Below are positions 27,197 to 34,855 of a stretch of 64,000 bases of DNA, in pieces. Below the pieces are notes generated by a model that did not search any database, was not told the DNA's origin, and was given only the letters and a program-made list of their open reading frames with translations. The stretch spans positions 66,793 to 130,792 of the forward strand of contig NZ_LOCN01000024.1 in NCBI RefSeq assembly GCF_001574435.1. Direction: 5' to 3'. Source of the stretch: Moritella sp. JT01. Lineage in GTDB: Bacteria > Pseudomonadota > Gammaproteobacteria > Enterobacterales > Moritellaceae. How positions within the stretch are numbered: position 1 is the stretch's first letter; each line of letters begins with the position of its first letter. Made by a program: the position numbers and the translations under genes.

Positions 27197-29266
27197 ATGA
27201 AATTAAATAAAATAAGTCTTGTACTCATGCTTGTCAGCCCAAGCTTGCTTGCTTCACCCAATCTAACCATCTCAACCAGCACCACTAGTCGAGACTTCTT
27301 ACTCACTAGTAAATCTCCGCTGGTGGTTCCACTTACTAAAGCAAGCTATACCTTAAATGTTACTGGAATTGAAGGAAGCTGCATTAAGCCAAAAGAACAG
27401 AAGGTAAGGTTTAGTCAACCACTGGCTTTGAATTGCGATTCACCGACTGAGCTGCCTATTAAAATCAGGTTTAATGGTGATTATGCATTCATATTTGATG
27501 CCGAGAATAAAACACTATTGATAAAACGTCAGCCCAAAAAATCCACTGACAAAGCATTCAAACGTCCTATACCACAAGTGCAATGTGACATATATAAAGG
27601 TGGAGAGGTTACTATTAATCTTGCAGATACCTATAAAGATGGCACTCAATTAAAAGATAAACTAAGTGGGCAAGTTGTCACTGTTATTCAACAGCAAGTC
27701 ACCATTACGCCAGCAATTAATAGTGGGGGATTAATATTATTAGAGCCACTAAAAGGTCAACTCAAAGAAGCTAAATTTAACTGGCGCAACGCAAATATTT
27801 ATTTTGTTATGATTGATCGTTTTAATAATCAAGATACAAGTAATGATAATAGTTATGGTCGCCGTAAAGACGGCAAAGATGAGATTGGAACCTTTCATGG
27901 TGGCGATTTAAAAGGGGTCATTGAGAAACTTGATTATATTAAAAGCTTAGGAACAAGTGCCATTTGGCTTTCACCTATTGTAGAACAAGTACGAGGATTT
28001 GTCGGCGGTGGTAACGCTGGTTCGTTTCCGTTTTATAGTTATCATGGCTACTGGGCTCGTGATTTCACTAAAATAGATGCGAATTTTGGCAATGAAAATG
28101 ATCTCAAGCGTTTAGTTGAAGAAGCGCATAAGCGGGGCATGAAAGTTTTACTCGATGTCGTCATAAACCACCCCGGATATGCCACCTTAACAGATTTACA
28201 GCGTGATCAAATTCCTGTCGTAAATCCTTCTCTAGACTGGCCTGTACAATGGCGTGATTGGCAACCAAATGAGGGGCGAAATTGGCATAGTTTCAATGAC
28301 AATATTGATTATGATAATTTTGCATGGAGTCAGTGGTGGGGAGGTGATTGGGTCCGTGCCAGTTTACCAAATTATCCAAAACCAGGCTCCAATGATCTAA
28401 CACTTTCACTTGCAGGCTTGCCTGACTTTATCACTGAATCGAGCAAATCAGTTACACCTCCACAGTGGCTATTAAATAACCCCGGAACGCGAGTTATTAG
28501 CCGTGAAAACTATACTGTAGCGGATTACTTGATCGAGTGGCAAACAGACTGGGTGAAGCGTTTTGGTATTGATGGTTATCGTATCGATACAGTAAAACAT
28601 GTGTCTGGTGATGTATGGATGCGCTTAAAACAAGCTGCGACAAAAAGCTTAAATGACTGGCGTGAAGAGAATGATGAAACAGGACAACCATTTTGGATGA
28701 TGGGGGAAGTATGGGGACATAGCGCTTATCGTAGTCCTTATTATGATGACGGTTTTGATGCACTGCTCAATTTTGATATGCAGAAAAAGATGGACGAAGG
28801 GGCCCTCTGTTTTAGCAAGATGGCCGATACTTACCAAAATTATGCAGATACACTCAAAGAAAAGCCCGATTTTAATCCTGTGAGTTATATGTCATCTCAT
28901 GATACAGAGCTTTTCTTTGGGCGATTTAAATCATTTGAAATGCAGCGTAATGCAGCCAGTGCGCTATTGCTAAGTCCTGGTGCTGTTCAAGTTTACTACG
29001 GTGATGAAGTAGCAAGAAATATAGGCGCTTATGCAGATGATTTCCATCAAGGAACCCGTTCTGATATGAATTGGTCATTGGATGCTAACCGCCATAAATT
29101 ACTCAAACACTGGCAAACACTCGGGCAATTTAGACAAGCTCATCCAGCTATTGGTGCTGGGTTCCATAAGGAGATTAAGCAGCAAAATGGCTATGCATTT
29201 TCTCGTACGTTAGGTGATGATAAGGTTGTTATCGTATTTGTAGGTAAATCAATTGAGCATTATTAA
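27197..29266 (+). CDS. MalS-like periplasmic alpha-amylase (GH13)
   Basis: Exported alpha-amylase of glycoside hydrolase family 13 that would hydrolyse maltodextrins in the periplasm. It begins at ATG 27197 with the signal peptide MKLNKISLVLMLVSPSLLAS (an in-frame TTG lies six bases earlier). About 150 residues of beta-rich N-terminal region precede the catalytic barrel, as in E. coli MalS. The four GH13 regions are present: DVVINH, GYRIDTVKH with nucleophile Asp464, MGEVWG with acid/base Glu504, and SSHDTE with Asp569. The stretches HGGDLKG, GYATL and GTRSDMNW also match MalS, and the 689-residue length is close. Its stop codon overlaps that of the convergent metalloprotease gene, so no terminator separates them. 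No mal regulon genes adjoin. Confidence 0.9.
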   Translation: MKLNKISLVLMLVSPSLLASPNLTISTSTTSRDFLLTSKSPLVVPLTKASYTLNVTGIEGSCIKPKEQKVRFSQPLALNCDSPTELPIKIRFNGDYAFIFDAENKTLLIKRQPKKSTDKAFKRPIPQVQCDIYKGGEVTINLADTYKDGTQLKDKLSGQVVTVIQQQVTITPAINSGGLILLEPLKGQLKEAKFNWRNANIYFVMIDRFNNQDTSNDNSYGRRKDGKDEIGTFHGGDLKGVIEKLDYIKSLGTSAIWLSPIVEQVRGFVGGGNAGSFPFYSYHGYWARDFTKIDANFGNENDLKRLVEEAHKRGMKVLLDVVINHPGYATLTDLQRDQIPVVNPSLDWPVQWRDWQPNEGRNWHSFNDNIDYDNFAWSQWWGGDWVRASLPNYPKPGSNDLTLSLAGLPDFITESSKSVTPPQWLLNNPGTRVISRENYTVADYLIEWQTDWVKRFGIDGYRIDTVKHVSGDVWMRLKQAATKSLNDWREENDETGQPFWMMGEVWGHSAYRSPYYDDGFDALLNFDMQKKMDEGALCFSKMADTYQNYADTLKEKPDFNPVSYMSSHDTELFFGRFKSFEMQRNAASALLLSPGAVQVYYGDEVARNIGAYADDFHQGTRSDMNWSLDANRHKLLKHWQTLGQFRQAHPAIGAGFHKEIKQQNGYAFSRTLGDDKVVIVFVGKSIEHY

Positions 29267-30066
29267 TTTCTATACTGTTTGTTATATCTTCGTGAGAATA
29301 ACCCCATTATAGCTAATGCGAAGATGACAAGTGTTGATGGTTCTGGGACTTGTTCCACAGAGAAATTTGGATTAATAACATAGCCTAAATCTGCGAACGA
29401 ATTTATCGTCGTTAAACTAATAGTGGTATTAGGATCTAACCAACCAGTCATTAATTCACTGAGCCCGCCTCCATAAGGTTCATTCCAATGGTAGCCAGCA
29501 GTTCCTTGGCCACCATCTTGTTCTACAGGGACAAATATCGCTTCTGGATTACTAAGTTGATATGCTTCTAATCCATATTGGCCTATATAATTACCAGCGC
29601 TATCTAATAAATCATTTAATGTCGGTATCCATAAAATCCCAAAACCAATGACATGTGCCATTTCATGCATGATAATATCAAATAGGCTTCCAGCCGTTTC
29701 CATAGAAAGCAGATCTGCACTATCAATTCGCATAGTCCCCTCTGTGGCATAAACATAGCTAGGTAAAAATAAACCATAAGCAATTCCTGCTTGTCCAAGA
29801 GTGCCACCAACACCGTCTATATTTTGGCCTGAAGCACTAATATCTAAACCTGGGCCTGCAAACTCATCTCTGTATCCTACAATGAAGAACTCCCAAAGGT
29901 TTTCAGCATCAGAAAAAATACTTTGTTGTGAGTTAGTTAGACCTCCGTAAAAATTAACTTTTATATCAAAATCATAAATAACGCCTGCATTAGCTACATT
30001 ATTAATCAAGTAGCTAGCAGACAAAACAGCACCGATTAGAGCAGCATATATAGACTTTAAATTCAT
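29263..30066 (-). CDS. PEP-CTERM M8 (leishmanolysin-like) metalloprotease
   Basis: A 267-residue exported protein. It has an N-terminal signal peptide ending near NVANAG (residue 28). The zinc motif HEMAHVIGFG gives His134, Glu135 and His138. A downstream third histidine, His193, lies in GYHWNEPYGG, and the Met-turn region is ELMTGWL (Met206). The distance between the HEXXH and third histidine is that of leishmanolysin-like M8 peptidases rather than compact metzincins. The end is a PEP-CTERM sorting signal: VPEPST, a hydrophobic segment and RR. PEP-CTERM proteins are processed by an exosortase and usually go with exopolysaccharide; no exosortase is in the window. AAAGGAG precedes the ATG. The gene is convergent with, and overlaps the end of, the amylase gene. 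Confidence 0.85.
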   Translation of the reverse strand: MNLKSIYAALIGAVLSASYLINNVANAGVIYDFDIKVNFYGGLTNSQQSIFSDAENLWEFFIVGYRDEFAGPGLDISASGQNIDGVGGTLGQAGIAYGLFLPSYVYATEGTMRIDSADLLSMETAGSLFDIIMHEMAHVIGFGILWIPTLNDLLDSAGNYIGQYGLEAYQLSNPEAIFVPVEQDGGQGTAGYHWNEPYGGGLSELMTGWLDPNTTISLTTINSFADLGYVINPNFSVEQVPEPSTLVIFALAIMGLFSRRYNKQYRN

Positions 30067-30351
30067 TTATACTCCTTTGTAACCCCAATGAGAAATGAGG
30101 CTGTGATTATAAAAAGTTGCAGTTATCAATATTTCATCTAATGCTAGAATCCCCCAAACGTGTACTTGTAGCTTCTCATATCGGGTAGCTATCGTAGCTA
30201 TCGTAGCTTGTATCAGTAATGAAAAATTCGATTTTGGTATTAATTAAAGATATGCAACAAACGGCGACAAATCAATTTTTCACTTACCACGTTGAAGTGC
30301 TTGGCTTAACTAGCTCTGGGTGTATAGCCCTCAGATACAGTTTCCCGCTAA

Positions 30352-30534
30352 AGAATAAAACGGACCCAAAATAGTACTGGATTTGTGAATGCGTTAGGCA
30401 GTAAAGGCCATAATCCGAAATACTTACCGAAAAAAGGAGAGAGATTTCCATTAGAGTTGAATTTTAAATATGCAGGAGCAATCACCGTTGACGTCGCGAT
30501 TGAAATGCAAGGCCATGTGCATAACCACCACTAG
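30352..30534 (+). pseudogene. Possible remnant of a PCu(A)C-type copper chaperone
   Basis: An open frame without a credible start, ending at TAG 30532-30534. Its C-terminal part, KKGERFPLELNFKYAGAITV followed by EMQGHVHNHH, resembles the end of periplasmic PCu(A)C copper chaperones: a KEGD-FPLTL-F--AG-V-VEV pattern with a His-rich tail. The N-terminal signal peptide and the copper-binding H(M)X10MX21HXM motif are not found upstream in any frame, so the gene is broken or the match is chance. The surrounding 1 kb holds no intact gene on this strand. Confidence 0.35.
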
Positions 30535-30573
30535 TTATTAATATAATTAATTAAAATTAAGAAAATAAAGCTC

Positions 30574-30601
30574 AGTCAGGGGAGGATTACCTCCTCTGAC
30601 T
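30574..30601. terminator. Strong hairpin, best oriented as a minus-strand terminator
   Basis: GTCAGGGGAGG (30575-30585) pairs with CCTCCTCTGAC (30590-30600) around an ATTA loop; the flanking A and T extend the stem to 12 bp, with one G-U. On the minus strand it is followed by a T-rich stretch, on the plus strand it is not. It lies about 75 bases beyond the stop of the small minus-strand frame at 30676-30783. Confidence 0.5.
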
Positions 30602-30675
30602 CCTAGCTAGTCTGCTCTATCCATAAATCACATCTTCTGCCCAGTACAAACCATACGCTCAACAGCGCTGGTTCT

Positions 30676-30783
30676 TCACCGTGAAATGCGACTGTGTGAG
30701 TTTTCAATAACCAAACGCAGAATTATCAGACTTAATCCGAATAATGCTACCCATAAGCCTGAAGTAGAATTTCTAAACGGCAA
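30676..30783 (-). CDS. Possible 35-residue single-pass membrane peptide
   Basis: A short frame starting at TTG (30783-30781) with an AGAGAGG ribosome binding site six to eight bases upstream. The product begins MPFRNSTSG and has one hydrophobic segment, LWVALFGLSLIILRLVI, followed by a short polar tail rich in Ser and Arg, ending at TGA 30678-30676. A strong hairpin with a T-rich exit on the same strand lies downstream. The layout is that of a small membrane protein gene, but such a short frame can arise by chance and I recognise no family. Confidence 0.35.
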   Translation of the reverse strand: MPFRNSTSGLWVALFGLSLIILRLVIENSHSRISR

Positions 30784-31117
30784 AATATACCTCTCTTAAA
30801 AAAATAGGGAGGGTCATTAGTTCAATCATATTTTCACTTTAGTAGTGGGGGGATGCACTAAAGTTAGCCCTAGATTTATCATTGGCAAAAGTATTGAACA
30901 CTTTGGTTTTAAGTTGTGAGTTAGTTTACTCTAACTCACATTTGCGTGTGATATTTGTCTTTATTTTGAAGATAACACCTAAAAATAGGCGTTTAGATAC
31001 ATTATATGTGAACTCAATATTACACATACTCAGGAATGTTATTTGTCATGGACCTTAAGTAAACTTCGTTCCCTATATGTGGAAAAATGAACATGGTAAT
31101 GTAGTGGTAAGTGATTG
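30784..31117. other. Gene-free region with a 10-bp hairpin
   Basis: No gene is seen. TGTGAGTTAG (30915-30924) and CTAACTCACA (30931-30940) form a perfect 10-bp hairpin with a six-base loop, without a T tract on either side. It lies beyond the end of the minus-strand dehydratase gene (stop at 31118) and may mark the end of its transcript. Confidence 0.4.
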
Positions 31118-32095
31118 TTAACTACCATGTTCACTAATTTGTAGGTTCGTAAATGGCAAACTGCTTAAATCAACATTGCCACCAGAAATGATAATGCCTA
31201 TGTTTTTATTTTGATAAGTATCTTTTTCTTTGACCAGAGCCGCAAGCGCTACCGCAGAAGATGGTTCAGCTATAATTTTAAGCCGTTCCCAAATCAATCG
31301 CATGGCATCAACAATTTCTTTTTCTTCTACACGTATTATTTTTTCAACATACTGTTGAATGATAGGGAAGTTTTGATCACCTAATTGTGTTTTTAGACCA
31401 TCTGCAATTGTATTTGTAGATGTGTTTGATTCAATCACGCCACTTTGCAATGATCGGTATGCATCATCTGCTTCAAATGGTTCTCCGCCAATAACCTTAC
31501 AGTTATCAGCAAAGTAATGCGCAGACAATGCTGTTCCGCCTATTAAACCGCCGCCGCCAACGGGTGTAAAGATAACGTCTAAATCAGGTTTTTCATCTAA
31601 TAACTCAATGCAAGCAGTCCCTTGACCGAGAATAACGTTAATATCATTTGATGGGTGTATAAAAGTGGCACCCTCTTTTTGTTCAACAGCTTTGGCGGTG
31701 TTTTCTCGCGCCTCAAGTGTAGGTTCACACTCAATAATTGTGCCCCCATAACCAATCACAGCATTCTTTTTTACTTGGGGAGCTGTTGTTGGCATCACTA
31801 TAAATGACTTAACCCCTAAACTTTGTGCGGCAAGCGCAAGCGCTTGGGCAAAATTACCAGAAGAATGTGTGACAACACCTTTTTGTTTTTGAGCTTCAGA
31901 TAATTGCATAATGGCGTTGGTTGCACCTCGCATTTTAAAAGCACCCATTTTTTGAAAGTTTTCACATTTAAAAAAAATGTTGGCCCCAATAATTTCATTG
32001 ATCAGCTTAGAACTCAGTACGGGTGTATTGTGAATGAAAGGTTTTATTCTTTTATGAGTGTCTAAAAGGTCTACTTTTTCGGGTATTTCAATCAT
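31118..32095 (-). CDS. PLP-dependent threonine/serine dehydratase-family enzyme
   Basis: A 325-residue fold-type II pyridoxal-phosphate enzyme. The PLP lysine is Lys54 in ENFQKMGAFKMRGA; SSGNFAQALALAA binds the substrate carboxylate and GGGGLIGG the cofactor phosphate. The length without an ACT regulatory domain fits catabolic threonine dehydratase, serine racemase or threo-3-hydroxyaspartate dehydratase; these cannot be told apart here. Such enzymes release an enamine/imine that RidA proteins hydrolyse. A truncated ridA frame lies directly upstream and overlaps this start by four bases (the ATGA type of coupling). A MarR regulator is divergent from the pair and probably controls it. Confidence 0.85.
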   Translation of the reverse strand: MIEIPEKVDLLDTHKRIKPFIHNTPVLSSKLINEIIGANIFFKCENFQKMGAFKMRGATNAIMQLSEAQKQKGVVTHSSGNFAQALALAAQSLGVKSFIVMPTTAPQVKKNAVIGYGGTIIECEPTLEARENTAKAVEQKEGATFIHPSNDINVILGQGTACIELLDEKPDLDVIFTPVGGGGLIGGTALSAHYFADNCKVIGGEPFEADDAYRSLQSGVIESNTSTNTIADGLKTQLGDQNFPIIQQYVEKIIRVEEKEIVDAMRLIWERLKIIAEPSSAVALAALVKEKDTYQNKNIGIIISGGNVDLSSLPFTNLQISEHGS

Positions 32096-32280
32096 GATAT
32101 TATCGCCTTCACTTCGATTTCAATAAGACATCCAAGATGTAATTCGCGTGTCGGAATAATACATCTTAAAGGTTTGTGATCTTCAAAAAATGCGCTGTAA
32201 CGCTCATTTACTTTATCCCATAACCCCAACTTATCTTTATGTGAAGATAAGTTGAAGTTAACTATAAAATATATCTTCAT
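32092..32280 (-). pseudogene. N-terminally truncated RidA (YjgF/UK114)-family gene
   Basis: The 62-codon frame matches only the C-terminal third of RidA-family enamine/imine deaminases: WDKVNERYSAFFEDHKPLRC, then the arginine-containing and HLGCLIEIEVKAI end, where family members read LxxGxxxEIExxA. RidA proteins are about 125 residues, and the first 75 or so are absent. Only about 40 bases separate its start from the divergent MarR gene, so the missing part is deleted rather than frameshifted. Its stop overlaps the start of the dehydratase gene, which suggests that the pair was once a ridA-dehydratase operon. RidA active sites form between subunits and need the N-terminal strands, so the product is probably not an active deaminase. 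Confidence 0.7.
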
Positions 32281-32331
32281 ATAAAGCTATTGTTCTGTAA
32301 TATTACTTAATAGATTTATTTGGAGGTTATG

Positions 32332-32826
32332 ATGAAAGAAGAATTTGATACTGTTGACAGGCTTGTCACTGAATGGAAACTAGAAAGGCCAGACCTGGAT
32401 GTTGATGCAATGCAAGTTGTTGGTCGAATCATTAAGTTGGGAAAGGTGCTTGAAAAAAGAGCAAGTTCAGTATTAAAAGATAGTGATATCCATTATACAG
32501 ATTTGGACGTATTAGCAACGATAAGACGCTCAGGAAAACCATATCAATTAGCACCAAAGCAAATAATGGATTCAGTTTTATTAACGTCTGGTGCGATGAC
32601 TGCATTGCTGGACAGACTGACAAAACTCGAATTGATCTATCGAGCCGCAGATAATAAAGATGGTCGTGTAAAATTGGCTGGCCTAACAGAAAAAGGGATG
32701 CAAGTTATCGATAAGGCTATAAAAATAAGGTTTAAAGAGGCTGATTTATCTGTAAATGTTTTAAGTGAAAATGAACGTTTAGCACTTTCAGATTTACTTA
32801 GAAAATTGTTGATTTCGATAGGATAA
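32332..32826 (+). CDS. MarR-family transcriptional regulator
   Basis: A winged-helix dimeric DNA-binding regulator of about 164 residues. Core features are the helix YTDLDVLATIRRSG, the recognition helix region LTSGAMTALLDRLTKLELI, and the wing DNKDGRVKLAGLTEKG. ATG 32332 is preferred: GGAGG at 32322-32326 is five bases upstream, whereas the ATG at 32329 would be only two bases away and the TTG at 32320 overlaps it. The regulator is divergent from the truncated ridA and the dehydratase, with about 50 bases between the two starts, so it very likely represses that pair and itself. The ligand is unknown. Confidence 0.88.
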   Translation: MKEEFDTVDRLVTEWKLERPDLDVDAMQVVGRIIKLGKVLEKRASSVLKDSDIHYTDLDVLATIRRSGKPYQLAPKQIMDSVLLTSGAMTALLDRLTKLELIYRAADNKDGRVKLAGLTEKGMQVIDKAIKIRFKEADLSVNVLSENERLALSDLLRKLLISIG

Positions 32827-32977
32827 GATTACCAATGTTGTAGTGTTAACATTTGGGGCGAAATCGTTCAATACGGATGTGGCGACTGAGAACAGCTTGC
32901 TCGGTTCTACATTTTAGCAAACTATTACTCGCCGCTTAAATGGGCGTTGGTATAATTCCCCACCTGATTCTAAGTAA

Positions 32978-33688
32978 TTACTTCTCTAAATCAATGGTTT
33001 TACAACGTATAGATAATGTCGACATACTGGCGCTAGGAGATAAACTGCGTATAAAATCGATAGCTTTGGTTAAATCTTGAGTTTCAATTTTTAGGTTATT
33101 CATAATGCGCCCATCATTAGTCATGTCAGTATCGACAACGCTTGGGCATAAGCAGCAGACCTTAATGCCAAAAGGAAGAAGTTCCTGATAAAGAGATTGA
33201 CTATAACTAACGATAGCGGCTTTTGTTGCAGAATAAGCGGCTATTTTTGGAACGGGCTCTAAGCCAGCAGTTGAGCCGATATTATAAATTTCACCGTAAC
33301 CTTGTCGCTTCATTTTCTCGACAACCAAATTACATGCTGTAATAGTCGAAAGTAGGTTTACGTTTATTAATTCAGAAAGTTGATTCAGCGTTAGATCTAC
33401 GTGTCCAGCCATGAGGATACCGGCGCTATTAACCATAACATCGATAGAATTGTGGTTAGCAATAATTGATTTTATTGTGGATTCAACGTCTGCTGGTTTA
33501 TTAAAATCTACTGTGATTGTTTCGATATTACTCGACGGATATTGTGATTCTATTTCTAACTTAGCTAGATCTAGATTTTCCTTATTTAAAGAAACTAAAA
33601 TAAGCGAGTATCCTTGCTGGGCAAAGTAATGAGAAATAGTCTTTCCTATACCACGGCTCGCTCCAGTAATTAGCGCAAATTTAGTCAT
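32978..33688 (-). CDS. Short-chain dehydrogenase/reductase
   Basis: A 236-residue classical SDR with a Rossmann fold. TGASRGIG (residues 8-15) binds NAD(P); NSAG (87-90) is the structural motif; the catalytic residues are Ser139, Tyr152 and Lys156 in YSATK. GGAA precedes the ATG at a good distance. It is a single gene on the minus strand, convergent with the MarR gene, with 470 bases of gene-free DNA upstream. The substrate cannot be deduced from the sequence. Confidence 0.88.
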   Translation of the reverse strand: MTKFALITGASRGIGKTISHYFAQQGYSLILVSLNKENLDLAKLEIESQYPSSNIETITVDFNKPADVESTIKSIIANHNSIDVMVNSAGILMAGHVDLTLNQLSELINVNLLSTITACNLVVEKMKRQGYGEIYNIGSTAGLEPVPKIAAYSATKAAIVSYSQSLYQELLPFGIKVCCLCPSVVDTDMTNDGRIMNNLKIETQDLTKAIDFIRSLSPSASMSTLSIRCKTIDLEK

Positions 33689-34159
33689 GACGAGTTTCCT
33701 TGTTGATTAGTTTTTGGCACCATAGCACCTTTCAGTACTTTCTAAAAGTGCCAATATTGTTAGGGTTTTCATGGATCTGTTCTGGTTTGATTAGGATTTT
33801 AAAACTACCAACTGATTGGCTATTGAGGAGCTGAGCGATGGTTTGTTAAAGAGTATGCTGTAATTGAGATGGTAAGTTGATTAGCTATAACTTTCATAAA
33901 ATACTTTGTGATCCACATCAAACTTATGGCGCTAATGTTTAGCGATTGTCTTGTATGTTAAATTTGTATCCTATTGTAATTATGATGGTATATCAGTATA
34001 TAGGCTCGAAGTAGGGTAGCGATAAATACTATGTAGTGAAATATTATGTAGTGAGTTGTTATTTAACAACAATCTAGAATTTAATCATTTAACACTCGTT
34101 GTTTTTACGTATTATACGGAATACTTAAAAATCACTTGTTAACTCATTAGGTATATTAA
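33689..34159 (+). promoter_or_regulatory. Divergent intergenic region with an FNR/CRP-type site
   Basis: No gene is seen. GTGATCCACATCAA (33908-33921) matches the FNR consensus TTGAT-N4-ATCAA in nine of ten positions and also resembles a CRP half-site pair, TGTGA-N6-TCAAA. It lies 218 bases from the SDR start and about 240 from the exported-protein gene, so it could serve either. A short direct repeat TATGTAGTGA occurs at about 34030 and 34046. The assignment is by consensus only. Confidence 0.35.
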
Positions 34160-34675
34160 ATGAAGTTTTTATTAAGTCTTATGGTTATAACGCTCTCTTT
34201 TGCTTCTTTGGCAAAGAAAATTAGCGTTTCTAACACTGATATTTCATTCGTTTCACCTTATGAGTTTAGGCCATTATCTCAAGACATTATAGATACGAAG
34301 TGGCCACAAAAGAGGGCACCTAAATGGGTTCTTGGCAATGCTTCGGCTTCGACTACTATTACATATGATCTTAAGCCAAATGATATTTCGGCAGCTCACT
34401 TGCCAGTTATAATGGATTCCTTTAAGGAAATTTTTGATCGTATGATCCCCGGTGTTGAATGGAAAAAGAAAGAAATTATAGAGCTTTCGGGTAAAAAATG
34501 GGTGTATCTTGAGATGTTCTCAAACGCGATTGATACAGAGATACACAACATCATGCTTATTACTAGCTATGGTAAAGAAATGCTTATTTTCAACTTCAAT
34601 TCAGCTAAAGGAGAATTTCCAAAGTATGAAGATAAACTTCGAGCAAGCATTCAATCCATACAGCTTTCTAAGTGA
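34160..34675 (+). CDS. Exported protein of unknown function
   Basis: A 171-residue protein with a signal peptide, MKFLLSLMVITLSFASLA, cleaved near residue 18, so it is probably periplasmic. I do not recognise the family. The pattern (FVSPYEFRPLSQDIIDTKWP early, then SASTTITYDL, KKWVYLEMFSNA and EDKLRASIQSIQL at the end) recalls small periplasmic proteins with a PsbP-like or DUF1795-type alpha/beta fold, which often end in an SxxSIQ helix. It is adjacent to and convergent with the T6SS kinase gene but is not a known T6SS part. Confidence 0.7.
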   Translation: MKFLLSLMVITLSFASLAKKISVSNTDISFVSPYEFRPLSQDIIDTKWPQKRAPKWVLGNASASTTITYDLKPNDISAAHLPVIMDSFKEIFDRMIPGVEWKKKEIIELSGKKWVYLEMFSNAIDTEIHNIMLITSYGKEMLIFNFNSAKGEFPKYEDKLRASIQSIQLSK

Positions 34676-34855
34676 GCTAAAAAAAAATCAGACGATAACT
34701 TCAAACTAACCATAACGAACAGTGCCTTTTGAAACCTAAGCTTTAGCCCACTTCGTATTGATTGATAATGCCAGTCTGCTCTTTGTTGTAGACTGTCTGA
34801 CAGGAGAGCGAGTTACTGCCCTCATGTCTCAACACCGCGTTTTTAATTTTAATAT

